In this document: in pieces, positions 30,297 to 41,107 of the stretch
Position numbering within the stretch: the first letter of the stretch is position 1
Layout of the letters: every line of letters starts with the position of its first letter
Translations under genes and position numbers: made by a program
Notes under the pieces: model-generated
What the model saw: only the letters and a program-made list of their open reading frames with translations
What the model was told of the DNA's origin: nothing
Database searches by the model: none
Source of the DNA: Meconema thalassinum
Lineage: Eukaryota; Arthropoda; Insecta; Orthoptera; Tettigoniidae
Direction of reading: 5' to 3'
Length of the DNA stretch: 64,000 nucleotides
Assembly (NCBI GenBank): GCA_946902985.2
Contig: OX336389.2
Location: 169,828,704-169,892,703, forward strand

Positions 30297-32775
30297 CTAA
30301 TGTGGCGGGGGTTGCGGGGGTGGTTTGCGTTGTTTATTGTTTAAGTAATCTGCTATTGTATCAAACAATTCGTTGGTTTCAAAATTAATTTCGTTTAAAT
30401 TATTGCATTCATTAGACCTCTGGGATGTATTGATATGGATGTTTTCTAAAATATTCATGTAGCTGCCCTTAGACGCGTAATGCAAGATCGTGACGTCATT
30501 GTTTATGTCGGTGAACTTGTGTCCCGTTTCTTCCATGTGTGTTGCCATGGCTGAGAATTTCCTATGCTTAATGGCCGAAACATGCTCAGCGTAACGAGTG
30601 TGTATGCTCCTACCTGTTTGTCCCGTGTAATTTGATCTGCAAGAACTACATCTTAGTTCGTAAACGCCCGATTTCATATACTTATCACAGCTGTTAATTT
30701 TGTTCGAGTTGAAAAATTTATTGAAGTTAGAATTATTGGTTTTGAAGGCGATGTTCATTTTATACTTCTTGAGGATATTAGTTACTGTGTGTACACTTTG
30801 ATCTATGTAGGTGAAAGTTGCAAAAGTTTTCTTTTTTGAGTTCTCTCTAATTAATTTAGTTGTGGGTTTGTTTTTTAATTTATAGATTAACCTATTGACA
30901 TATTTATGGCAGTAACCGTTAACTTTAGCTATTTGGTGTATTATATCTAGTTCCTGCTTCCGATCATGTTCAGAGGAGGGGATTTTTAACGCTCTATTAA
31001 TAAGGCTTATGAACGTTGCGTTTTTATGTCCGCCCGGATGATTCGAGTCCTGTCTTATGACTGTGTTCGTTTGCGTTGGTTTCCTGTAAACTTTGTAATG
31101 CAGACGATTATCTTTTCTGGTCACCGTCAAATCCAAATAATTTATTTTATTGTTAACTTCTGATTCTATGGTAAATTTAATATTATTGTCAATGTTGTTC
31201 AACTCGGCCATTATTTGTTCTATTGTCTGTTTGGTTATCAATAATAATAAAAACGTCGTCAACATATCTCCCCCAGAAAACTATTCCTTTAATTTGGTTG
31301 ATAATTTTCTCGTGTTCCATGTGGTCAAGATAAATGTTAGCTAATATACCTGACAACGGGGATCCCATTGCGAGGCCTTCAGACTGTTTATAGATTTTCT
31401 TATTAAAAGTAAAGAAGTTATTGTCAGTGACGAAGGTTAAAATCGAAGTAAATTCTTCGATTTCGACTTTGGACAGTTCGCTATTGCTACTTAATCTATC
31501 GTGAATAATCTCGATCGTTTTACTAACCGGGATACTCGTATACATATCTTTAATGTCGACTGAGTGCAAAGTATTACTTTCATTAAGTTTAAGGTCTATT
31601 GTTCTTTCACAAAAATGCATGGTGTTACTGAAAGAGCTGTTGGCCTTGAGCTTATAGTGTTTGTTAAGAAACTGTTGGGCAAATTTCGCTAGTTTGTATG
31701 TGGGACTATTCCTGAAGTTAACGATTGGCCTAATCGGAATATTTGGTTTATGGATTTTTGGGAGAGATCTCAGAGTGGGAATGCCGGGGTTCATACTTAC
31801 AAGCTTGTCGGTGTGTCTCTCGTCTAAAATAAAGATGGTGTTCTTTAAAAGTGTTTTCAACCGTTTTTGAATGATATTAGTTGGGTCCTTTTTGATTTCC
31901 ATGAACCTGCCTGAATTTAGAAAATCGATTGTTTTGTTGACGTAATCGTCTTTGCTCATTAGCACTGTGGTATTGCCTTTATCTGCTTTAGTAATGATTA
32001 TATTACTATCATTGATTTTGGTAACGAGTTTTTTGAAATTGTTATTTAGGTTACGGTTTACTTTAGCATTACTCTTGTTTGAATTGATTATCTTCTTAAT
32101 TTTCTTGTTGGTTTCAAACCTAGCGGCATTTTGCTCTTCAGCAGGGAGTCTCCTAATTGCTGCTTCTGTTTCGGCTACCAAAACGGTTAGATTATTCTTA
32201 CTGTAATTTTGTTCCCAGTTGTGTTTGGGGCCTTTTTGGAGGATTTCCAGGTCACTCTGGTGGAGAGTGATATCAGTCATGTTCTTAACAGGGCTTTGGA
32301 AAGTATGGCTGTTTTTTACTTCTGGGGTGTTTTGGTTGAAAAGCGTTTTTTGTGCGTTAAGCAAACTCTGGAATTTGTTGTTTAAGGTATTGACCTTTCT
32401 GATAACGCATGAGTGTGTTATTTGACCTGCAATGATTTGGTATTTGTCCCATTCTTTCGTGTCTATAGAATTCGCTGCCTCTAGGTGGGCGCGGTACAAG
32501 GCATTACTGATGTTATTCTTCCTCATATAAAGGAACCTTATTTCGCGAATAAGAACTTTGTTATTAACCATGAACTGTGTATGTCTTTCATACGGGTTGG
32601 AATGCCCTTTTCTTTGATAACCTTTAAGATGTTGTGGAAATATTTTATGTTTTCTGCATTTCTTGAGAAAATCGATGTCCTTGACGATATTCGCCAGTTT
32701 AATTTTGAGATCTTTATACTTAAATTTTAACCTGTTGGCCTGGCTAGCCTTATGCTTATTAGGTATAGCATTCAT
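30297..32775 (-). pseudogene. PLE reverse transcriptase with GIY-YIG endonuclease, one frameshift
   Basis: A single-ORF enzyme that copies PLE RNA and cuts the target (family role). I choose the ATG at 32775 (MNAIPNKHKA); the frame is open further upstream but without an ATG there. The N-terminal half ends with RT motifs ADKGNTTVLM, PKIHKP, DIKDMYTSIP, GLAMGSPLSGILANIYLD and catalytic RYVDDVFIII (about 31270). The frame then breaks by one base at about 31230-31250 and continues to 30297 with NYLDLTVTR, HPGGHK and the GIY-YIG module GVYELRCSSC…YTGQTGRS…RYAEH. Apart from this break both halves are open over 500 and 300 codons, so decay is slight. Confidence 0.88.
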
Positions 32776-33503
32776 TTCAGGTTCCGTATTCACCGTGTTT
32801 ACAAATTTAAAAACCTGAATTTTCCGCCAAATCAATACTTTTACTTATGTAATTTTTTTTTATGGGTACATGTTTCGGAGACCCTACTGTCTCCTTCTTC
32901 AGCCCTCCTTTGTTACTACAAACATCGTGTCACATTCAACATCCCATAATAAAACAACAGAATACACAACATAAATTACACAACCACAACATATTAAAAA
33001 CTATGAGCTTAAAAACACACTTAAAATTCAATAAACAACTAAAGATAAAACATGTGATGCTCCTCGCATTTTTCAGTCAATCAGTTCATATTAAATTTGT
33101 GTCATGGGACACGTTAAATGTACTTTATCACAACATTTGTTTTGTTCACTTTGTTTCCGAAATATAAAATTGAATGTGATTAATCTATGGAGAATCTTGC
33201 TGAGTTGATTGCATCTAAGATTTGTCTATTGTCATTTTTACATTTGTTGTTTTAGGTAGAACATCAGGTATTATTGTGTTCCTATTCTATAATACTCAAC
33301 AACATGTTATAGTAGAATGACTGTTGTTATGAATAACAGTCCAATAGGATTGAAGACGGTTAATTCAAGGCTTCTTATGATGGTAATCTGATGGTCGACG
33401 GCTTCGATTAATAATTTCAATACTATTGTACTGGTCCTGAAATGAATGAATTACGTTTTAGAAAATAAATCCCAAAAACTGAATATTATCAAAACCGGAT
33501 CCA
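32757..33503 (-). repeat. PLE direct repeat, upstream copy
   Basis: The 5' repeat of the element in transcription direction; the ATG of the RT lies just inside its inner edge at 32775. Beyond 33503 the two flanks diverge completely. It contains the better hammerhead-like motif (32862-32908). Confidence 0.88.
32862..32908 (-). ncRNA. Hammerhead-ribozyme-like motif in the PLE repeat
   Basis: Minus strand: CTGAAGAA, a 6-bp stem GGAGAC/GTCTCC with a six-base loop, then GAAACATGT. This has the order of a hammerhead core (CUGANGA, stem II, GAAA, stem III), but the first box reads CUGAAGA instead of CUGAUGA. Penelope repeats are known to carry hammerheads. The left repeat has CAAA instead of GAAA, so it is probably dead. 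Catalysis is not shown. Confidence 0.4.
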
Positions 33504-33721
33504 TCATCCATTATGCCAAGTTTCACTTAGATCAAATTATTCCAAGACAATTTAAGAAGAATAAATTCATCCCTAAAATATTGACATGTGCTCCATCTAC
33601 AATATATAAAAATAACCTTAGGATTTATATACTTGTAAGTTTAGATTATGGCATTGGTTCATTAAACTAGGCTTTGCACAGATCAGATCATTCCTTGACA
33701 AATTACAGTAATTCATATATC

Positions 33722-34377
33722 TTCCCCAAGGGCTCACAGCTTGTGGGACATGGGTTGGCGACCACGGGACCCCATCCGAGTCCGGCAATGCTTCCACTTA
33801 CTTTTGTCATACTCCTCTCTATCTTCTTTCCTACTGACCTCTCTTGGTCAACTCTTGTTCTCTTCCGACCCAAACGGCATTAGGGTATCCGAGGCCTAGG
33901 GAGTCTTTCAATTTCCTGCCTTAATTGGCCTCTGTCTCATCTTTCCCGATCCCTCAATCTTCGAGGGGTCAGACTTCAGGTATTTCTTTTCATGGTATCT
34001 CCTGCCCTCTGCTCAAGGCCCTCAAGGAGGCAGTGTGTGTGTAGCCCCACCACTTATGGTGCACCTGTAATAGTGCTACACCCATAAGGGCTCATGGGTG
34101 GTGAGTTCGGATGTTGGCGACCCCGAGAGATTCCTGAGCTGGGTCTGTTTTCCCCTTTTTCCATTGCCTTATGGACAGAGCCTCCCCTCTTTCCCTTTCC
34201 TATCTGCCTTTAATGGCTCTACTTCTTTCCAAGTCCCTCAATCCTCATTTTTTTTTTGTGGGTTGAGGCATTTCTTTTCCCTGTCTTCTATTTCCCTTAA
34301 TCTTCTTTTTGTTTACCATTTCCTCTTCTAGTGTGTAAGTCGGTAGTTAGTTTTAAGTTTTTAGCTTAGTTTTATTA
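33722..34377 (+). repeat. Non-coding retroposon copy A, 5' part (split by a mariner)
   Basis: It matches 52155-52895 over most of its length (GGGTTGGCGACCACGGGACC, TATCCGAGGCCTAGGGAGTC, GAGGGGTCAGACTTC, TGTAGCCCCACCACTT). It breaks at 34377 where a mariner begins. The missing tail with GGGGCCGATAACC is at 43193-43304. No long frame; probably a SINE or a LINE 3' UTR segment. 33504-33721 before it is unassigned. Confidence 0.8.
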
Positions 34378-34609
34378 GGATGTCTCATAAGTAATGTCGT
34401 TTTTTAAGTTTGGTGTTTTATAAGATAATATTGGTTTTCTTTGGTTCGCAAATGCTATTTACAGGAGGCCATCACTAGAATTGTGTATATTGCGAGAATA
34501 TATCAGTCGTCAGTTGCTGATACACAATCACAAATTAAGTTTACAAAGGTGGAGGTTAGCGTCCCTCTACTGTAAAGCTCTACTGAATAAAAGATTACAA
34601 AGCTGCTGC

Positions 34610-35158
34610 CGCGGCTCGAAGAATATGTGAAGTGGAAGGAGAAGATGTCGTTAGTGAGCGTGTGGCACAACGATGGTTCCAACCTTTCAACACTGGAGAA
34701 GAAAACGCTACAGATTTACCGCGTTCTGGAAGACTTAGACTATGGGATATTGAGTATACACGCAGAGGTTTGGAAGAAAATCTGCAAAGAAGTACTCATA
34801 GGCTATCAGAAGAACTTGGTGCATCAAAAAATACTATACATCACCAGATTAAGAAACTTGGAAAATCAAACAGAAGCTGTAGATCTGTACCTCATGAATT
34901 GACCCCTGAACAGGCTTAACGTAGGGTGGATATCTGTCGTCAGCTTATCGGTTAGATTTATCAGGAGAATTGTCACATGTGATAAAAAATGTGTCTTATT
35001 ACCGCAACGCTGACGCCTCGAAACGGTGACTCAGTCCTCGTCAATCTGCCAAAGTCATCGTTAAAAGGATCGGTTCTGCCCTAACGTGATGTTGTGTGTC
35101 TGGTGGAATTTTGAAAGAGTCATACACTGGGAGTTTGTTCCAAACGGGCATGCAGTCA
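34610..35158 (+). pseudogene. mariner-1 transposase, N-terminal and middle part
   Basis: Broken frames carry the SETMAR-type HTH region: RRICEVEGEDVVSERVAQRW, then RSTHRLSEELGASKNTIHH and KKLGKSNRSCRSVPHELTPE. A stop follows LTPEQA, then remnants of the catalytic region around the first Asp (RIVTCDKKC, about 34970) appear in other frames, ending at the insertion at 35159. Homologous to the minus-strand copy at 53322-54023. Confidence 0.8.
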
Positions 35159-35956
35159 ATGTGGATCAGTAGCGTAGCCAGGATTTTAGTTTGGGGGGGG
35201 GGGGGGGCATTAGGTCCACATCTATTACTGCAGGAGTTCATATACTTAAGCCTATTTTCATGTGTGTACGTTTGTCTGCCCCCCCCACCTACTCTTAATA
35301 AAATCTAAAGGACCGGAGCGATTTCAATGAAATTCGGTACTACAACCTCATCCAACCTCGACCGTGCCTTTCAAATTTTGATAAGTTTCACCAATTCAAC
35401 ATGCGGACCATGCGAAATATTTCACTGGCATTCTAGGCCTCTATCTCCTGAATGGTAACATATATCACCCTGAAATTTTGTACAGTGATAAAGGGTACTA
35501 CTACAAGTTTACCTATGTGACTTTACAAAACCTGTTAAGTACAAACCGAACATGGCGGCCAGGCCAAGTTGAACCATTTTAATGGATATTTCACGCGATT
35601 TAACCATCCGAGCGCAGTGGAACTTGAAACGGTAAATGTTTATACAAATTCTAATCTACTGACATCTAATTTTGTTCAATTGTTTACATAACTTAAAGAA
35701 GGCGGCTGTGGGAAATTATAAATTAAGTTTTTATTTCGTGTGTTCTAATCATGCGATCGAAGTGGAAGTTTGAATAATGAACCTACGCAATAATTTTCAT
35801 CTAGTGTTACATAATTTTATGGCCTACATATATACTCATCCAACATGGCAACGATCCGAAATATTTAGATGGTTCTCAATATCTACGAATCTATTGCAGC
35901 ATCAAACTGACATTTTGTATGCTGATAGAGGCTATTAATATAAGTTCACCTATTGG

Positions 35957-38779
35957 TAGAGGTGTTAGAAAGTGTTATTTTTTTGAAGATTTGTTGATTT
36001 AAAATTCAAAAGGTGGTGTTTTGTGTTTTTATTATTTTTTCGGGGGATGACATGTTAAAATTTGGAAAGCGATAAGGTTTGTACAATAAGTGCATTTAAA
36101 AATATAAACAATTAATAAAACAAAGTAAAAAACAAAACAGCAGGGTAAAACGTTAAACATGGCTATGGAAGAATGAGATAATACTTATATGGAAGTCACA
36201 TTTTTATTTTACATTCACCATCTCGAAACACATTTAAGTGAATACTTTTTAAGTTTTATCCAAATACTGCGGTGAAATCACTGGAAGTAGATCATGGTTA
36301 AAGTCTCAGCATTTGCAGCTGTCAATTTTCGCCTCCTATCACTTACTATGAGACTGTATTTCGAAAATGACCTTTCAGAATCCACATTTGAACAAGGATA
36401 CCACACACACTTTAATGCAGCTGTTGCATAGTCTCGGTGAGCAGGCCTTAATCCCATGAGGATCTCTGGAACATTCACATTATCTTCATGACGCAGTTGG
36501 TTCTTGATTGCAGTCAGGTAAATGCTGTGAGCCTCTAAAAACTGTTGAGACTCCATCTTCGTAAGAAATGGGGCATTCTTCTTAAATTGGAGCAGTTCTG
36601 TGGGAGATACGTTCTTAGGTGCATGCCGAGGATCAAACAATGACCCGATGGCTTCTACAGTCTTCCTGGCTGGATCCGTGGTCCTTAAAGTCCTGACTTT
36701 CACTAGAGCTGACTGGGCAACACACATAAGCTTCGACTTAACCTTTATCTGCATCTTTTGAGGAAGCTGTTCCAAGTTCTGGAGGATCTTATGATTGAAC
36801 ATTCCACCATCGCCTAATAGCTTGAGCTTTACCTCAAGGTCATCTAGCTTCCCAGCCAGTAAGTGAATTGTTGGGTACTTAGATCCCTCCAAGAAATTAA
36901 GCAAGTCCATAAGAGAGGCACCAACAACAGAAACATACAATGCTTGTAATTGTATAAATTGTATTGTTGAAGTCGATGCTTGTTGGAAAAATTTGACCCC
37001 AGAATTTGAATCTTCCAATGTTTTGAAAAATTCTACCAGATCTTCCACATGCGTGGCCATATACATTGCAGCCTTAAACCATGAATTCCATCTTGTACAT
37101 ACAGGCATTGGGAAAGCTAGAATTTCATTCTCTTTTTCTGTGTTTTCATATTTCTCCCTTAGAAATGCAACGTAATTGCTTTTTCTTTTTCGCGTATTTA
37201 AAAAGGCATTCTTTGTCTTTACTATAGACATGTTCAATTCGTCCAGCTCGTTTTCAAATACGCAGCCGATAAGATTGACTTTATGAGCTCAGCACTGGAC
37301 ATGACTTAATTCTTCAATCAATCCTTGAAGAGTAGTTACACATTTTGTCATGTAGCGTGCTGAGTCCGTAACTACTGCCACTACACGCTCCCGTTCAATT
37401 TCATAGGAATTCAAGGTGTCTAATATCGCATTGGAGCAATTTACGCTATTGGCAGAATCTAGAACAACAGAGGCAGCCAGATGGGTGTTCATTTCAGTTG
37501 ATGGTACTGATGGACGAAAAAGAATGTTGAAAACACACCTACCATTCTTGTCAGTTGTTTCGTCACATAGCAGAAACACGTCTTTGTTTTTTATATCTTC
37601 CCTAATTTCTTCCCTCCTTCTTTCGCCAATCATGGGGATGTATTTCTGACGAATCTGATTTGCTGATGGTAAATCTCCACTTCCGCGAACGTACTTATTA
37701 AACCAAGTACGGAGAGCAGGATTGTCTAGTTTCTCTACTGGTATATTAGCTTTCACAAACGCAGTAGTAGTGTCCAAAATAAACTCTTCTTTCATATCCT
37801 TCACACGACTAGCATTTGATGTTTCTTTCAAGGTGGCCACTCTAGGAACACTAACTTCAAGACGCGAATTTTCTCGGCGTTTTGAATGCTTCTCCGATTT
37901 GCAATGTTTGTCTAATGCATCTTTCCTGCGATAATCTAACCGACAATCACAATATTTGCACATAAGAATGCCACAAGAAATTATAAATCCTTCATTCTTA
38001 TATTCTTTAAGTCTGTCTGTGGCAGAAACAGCTACCTTCGGCATTTTTAAACTCAACTGAGCGATGCCCAGTAACAAACACTGTTATCACACGGTTGACT
38101 GTAGTCACACGCCAGTATAAATTCGTAAATTTATTTCTGAATTCGTGTCATAATATTTAAATTACGTCGCGTCTCATCTTCCTGTACTGCTAAGTTCGGA
38201 ACTAATACGATGAACACGTGGTCGCCAACTGATTCACGCAAATAACACACTAGATTCGATGATAACGCACAATTTGCGCACTTTTTATTAAATTATATAG
38301 AATTCTCTACTATAATTTACACTCGCTACCAATGTAACAGGAGGCAAACGTAGTTTACATTATGAACAACTATCACATAACCTTTTGGAGGTAGTCGGCC
38401 AAACTATTCACGCCGCGATATAACAGCTGTTTTCCACAGCGCTAAACTCCAACGAGTAACGAGAATATCGACAGTATATCGTAGTATTACCTCTCGCGAA
38501 ACTATACAATCGATCATTCTCTCGAATTGAATACCAACCAAATTCGATTATCGGCTTGTGGACAAAAATGTTCGGATTGGTGTGGGGAAAAAATATGAAA
38601 ATTTGTTTTTATTTCGCAGATTGCGGTATTTGTGGTGTTGTTCACAAAATTCGCGTTATTTCGCGATTTAATTTCACTCCTGGGCGGCACGAAACATGTA
38701 AATACGTGAAAATAAAACATCCTAACCTCTAAATATGACTTTTCGTTTTATCGCGAATTAACAAAAACTAACACCTCTA
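35957..38779 (-). mobile_element. hAT-1: nearly intact hAT transposon
   Basis: The ends TAGAGGTGTTAG (35957) and the complement of TAGAGGTGTTAGT (to 38779) are flanked by 8-bp duplications CCTATTGG (35949-35956) and CGTATTGG (38780-38787), matching at 7 of 8. Length 2823 bp. It encodes one minus-strand transposase and sits inside the CAGTRGCG element, separating its two internal repeat copies. Confidence 0.9.
36278..38044 (-). pseudogene. hAT-1 transposase with one in-frame stop
   Basis: Start at ATG 38044 (MPKVAVSATDRL), the first ATG with a good domain match. A BED-like zinc finger near the N-terminus has CKYCDCRL then H-x-K-H residues. Catalytic region: FLLCDETTD (first Asp) and VVAVVTDSARYM (second Asp); then CTRWNSW and the C-terminal hAT dimerisation segment SNVDSERSFSKY with the expected Glu, ending TLTMIYFQ. 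The frame is continuous over about 588 codons except a TGA at 37289-37291 in HVQC*AHKVN, where relatives have Leu. One substitution explains this. It resembles a CGG-binding-protein-like hAT group also seen at 41552-42943 and 54854-56366. Confidence 0.88.
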
Positions 38780-39037
38780 CGTATTGGACTTTCAATAACA
38801 TGGTGAGCACAACACAAACATGGCGGCCAAGCGAAGTTAACGCATTTAAATGGAATTGACTCGCGATTTAACTATCCGAGCGCAGTGAGACTTGGTACGG
38901 TAAATGTTCATACAAAAGCTACTGGCATCTAATTAAATTCAATTGTTTCATAACCCCAAGATGGCGGTCGTGAGAAATTTTAAAATTGAGTTTTCATTTC
39001 ATGTATCCTAATCATGCGATCGAAGTGAACGTTTGAA

Positions 39038-39334
39038 TTTTTTTTTAACCTTCTGAGAGGCCGATTGCAGGTGTTTCTAGTAGAGTTCCGTGGGCGACCT
39101 GCGCGTCGTGATGAGAGATGGAATGATAAAGATGAATGAAACTGGGCAAGGATGTGGAAGGAAGCGGCCGCGTCCTAGCAGAAGGTACCTTCCCAGCATA
39201 TTCCTGGTGTTGAATATGGGAAACCATGGGAAACCATTTCAAGGGGCTTGAACCAATCCGTCGATCGAGTCAGCAGAGAGTTTGGCCCCATGGCCTAACG
39301 ATGCGCCAAGAGAGCATAGCTACCACTGTCGGTT
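39038..39334 (-). mobile_element. SINE (same family as 28137-28458)
   Basis: The left edge is a T run (poly-A on the minus strand). GTTTGAA flanks both sides (39031-39037 and 39335-39341). The body matches the other copy: GATGAGAGATGGAAT, GGGCAAGGATGTGGAAGGAA, GGGAAACCATGGG, GTCAGCAGAGAG. The B-box region is partly lost (GGGGCTTGAACC). Confidence 0.85.
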
Positions 39335-40664
39335 GTTTGAATAAACCTACGCAATAATCTTCATCTAATGGTGCATAACTCTACGGCTTACATACAGAAC
39401 AATCCAACATGGCGTTCCTTTTCATAGGCGGGAGAATTTTTTAATAAAGAAGACCAATAAGATATATGAAAATAGGCTATATAGTTCTTCACGGAAGTAC
39501 TTGTTCTGATTATAAGTACTTTAGGGTTCACTTTTAGCTTCAGACAAAAATCTTCGGTCTGTTCATGTCTGTCTGAATTCCACCCTTCGTTGCTTTGTTT
39601 TGAGGCAGCTCACAGCTGTGTCAGTGTCTATATTTGTCTCTAATGCTCAGATTTTCAATTATCAGTTATCAGAATACTACTATTATGGCATATTCATACG
39701 TTTCAGTTCAGAATGTTCTTTACATTAATACCGCACTATGTCTTGGTGTTTTTAAATAGTTCATTTACCAGAAATATTTTTTGTCAACTGAATGAATATG
39801 TCCAAACCAAACCCATCAGGAGTAGATAACAGGAAGAAGGGACACTCATAAAGGCATCAAGCAAAGAAGGTAGGTTGCAAAACATTTAGGTCTATTATTG
39901 TTAGTGTAATTTATACAGTGCTGTTTAAAGGTAAGCCTAACGGTCCCCGTGGACCTCATTCTAGTTTATTATTATTATTATTATTCAGAGGAAACTGTAA
40001 CACCCTTTAAATAATAATAAATAAATACGAGCCTTTTAAAAAGATCGAATAACTTAACATTTTATCAGTGAACAATGCGTCTTTCTCGTGCTGTGCTTAT
40101 ATAATGAAATGGGGCCTCGATTTTCTACACCTACAATAAAAACTTTTCATAACTTACCGAACATGTATCCAGTTTTGCCTTCTTTACGACAAAGCGGTCG
40201 ATCTTCTGAACACTCGCTAATGTGACAAAAAGAAGAAAGAAAAGAGCAACTATCAAATAACTCCCTATTCTTCCAAAATACAAACTGTATATCTCCTCTC
40301 GCACAGACACACAACTACCGTATATGACGACAGTGCCGACAATCAACCACGCTGCGCCAGTATTGCAGAGTGGGACATTTAAACACTGCTATTCCCAGGA
40401 AATGGAAATTAAAAGCTGACAAGAGAGTATAAGCTGACAAGCTGGCCCCCTGCAGATAGGTCTCTTGCTAATTGGCAATCTTCTAATTTCTTGGTAGACA
40501 TTTTTCATCATCACCTGGTTGTATTCCCAGTACTGAGGCACCTACTATTCTTTTCGTTGTAGGTTCTAAATTTGTTTGAGCCATAAGAAAATATCTGGGA
40601 TTATTTTGGGGGGGGGGCCCGGCCCCACTGGGCCCCCCCCTCTGGCTACGCCACTGATGTGGAT

Positions 40665-41010
40665 CTTTATTCTCAACAACTGAAACGAGTTCATGAAATT
40701 TTGAGACGGAGATACCCAGCATTAGTTAATCGAAATAGAGTTCTCTTGCAGCAGGACAATGTGAGACCTCATACTGCATGAACAACCATGGCAAAAATTC
40801 AGGAATTGGGAGGAGTGGAACTGCTACCACATCCAGCATACAGCCCTGATTTTGCGCCTTCAGATTACCATCTTTTTAATCCGTGGCCCATTTCTTGCGT
40901 GGAAGAAATTTCGAAAACATTGAAGTGGGAAGTGGGTCTCACCGAATTCTTCGCATCAAAACCTAGAGACTGGTGCCGTCGCAGGATAAGAAACCTCGCT
41001 GAAAGATAGC
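40665..41010 (+). pseudogene. mariner-1 transposase, C-terminal part
   Basis: Continues the mariner after the 5.5-kb insertion. RN-RVLLQQDNVRPHTA-like residues (second Asp, about 40740-40780, with a stop after HTA) precede HPAYSPDFAPSDYHLF (third Asp), then RIRNLAER and a stop at 41007-41009. A short 3' UTR leads to the right TIR, into which hAT-3 inserted. Confidence 0.8.
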
Positions 41011-41107
41011 TGAAGACCATAGAATCTGATGGCCGCTACTTTGAAGAATAATTTAATTTCTTGTCAGAAAACTCTTCAAATAAAATTTTCTTTAAAATAC
41101 GACATTA

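Larger units (their letters stand above)
29119..33503 (-). mobile_element. Penelope-like retroelement (PLE) with direct repeats
   Basis: A minus-strand RT plus GIY-YIG protein is flanked by 747-bp direct repeats (29119-29865 and 32757-33503) that are about 98-99% identical by eye, with a constant offset of 3638. Penelope elements characteristically carry such LTR-like repeats from partial tandem copies. In transcription direction the order is repeat, ORF, G/C-rich 3' segment (30296-29866), repeat. The upstream repeat contains the probable start codon; the downstream one holds the same start and six codons, then stops, so it is the beginning of a truncated second copy. Confidence 0.88.
35167..40656. 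mobile_element. hAT-like element with CAGTRGCGTAGCCAG ends
   Basis: It starts CAGTAGCGTAGCCAGG (35167) and ends with the complement of CAGTGGCGTAGCCAGA (40656). It is flanked by a perfect 8-bp duplication ATGTGGAT (35159-35166 and 40657-40664), as hAT and P elements make. G runs sit just inside both ends. The interior has a roughly 400-bp segment repeated (about 35565-35955 and 38790-39400; both with CATGGCGGCCA and CATCCGAGCGCAGTG/CTATCCGAGCGCAGTG). It holds a nested hAT, a SINE, and a possible first coding exon near 39791 (MNMSKPNPSGVDNRKKGHS) followed by stops. No intact transposase seen. Confidence 0.8.
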
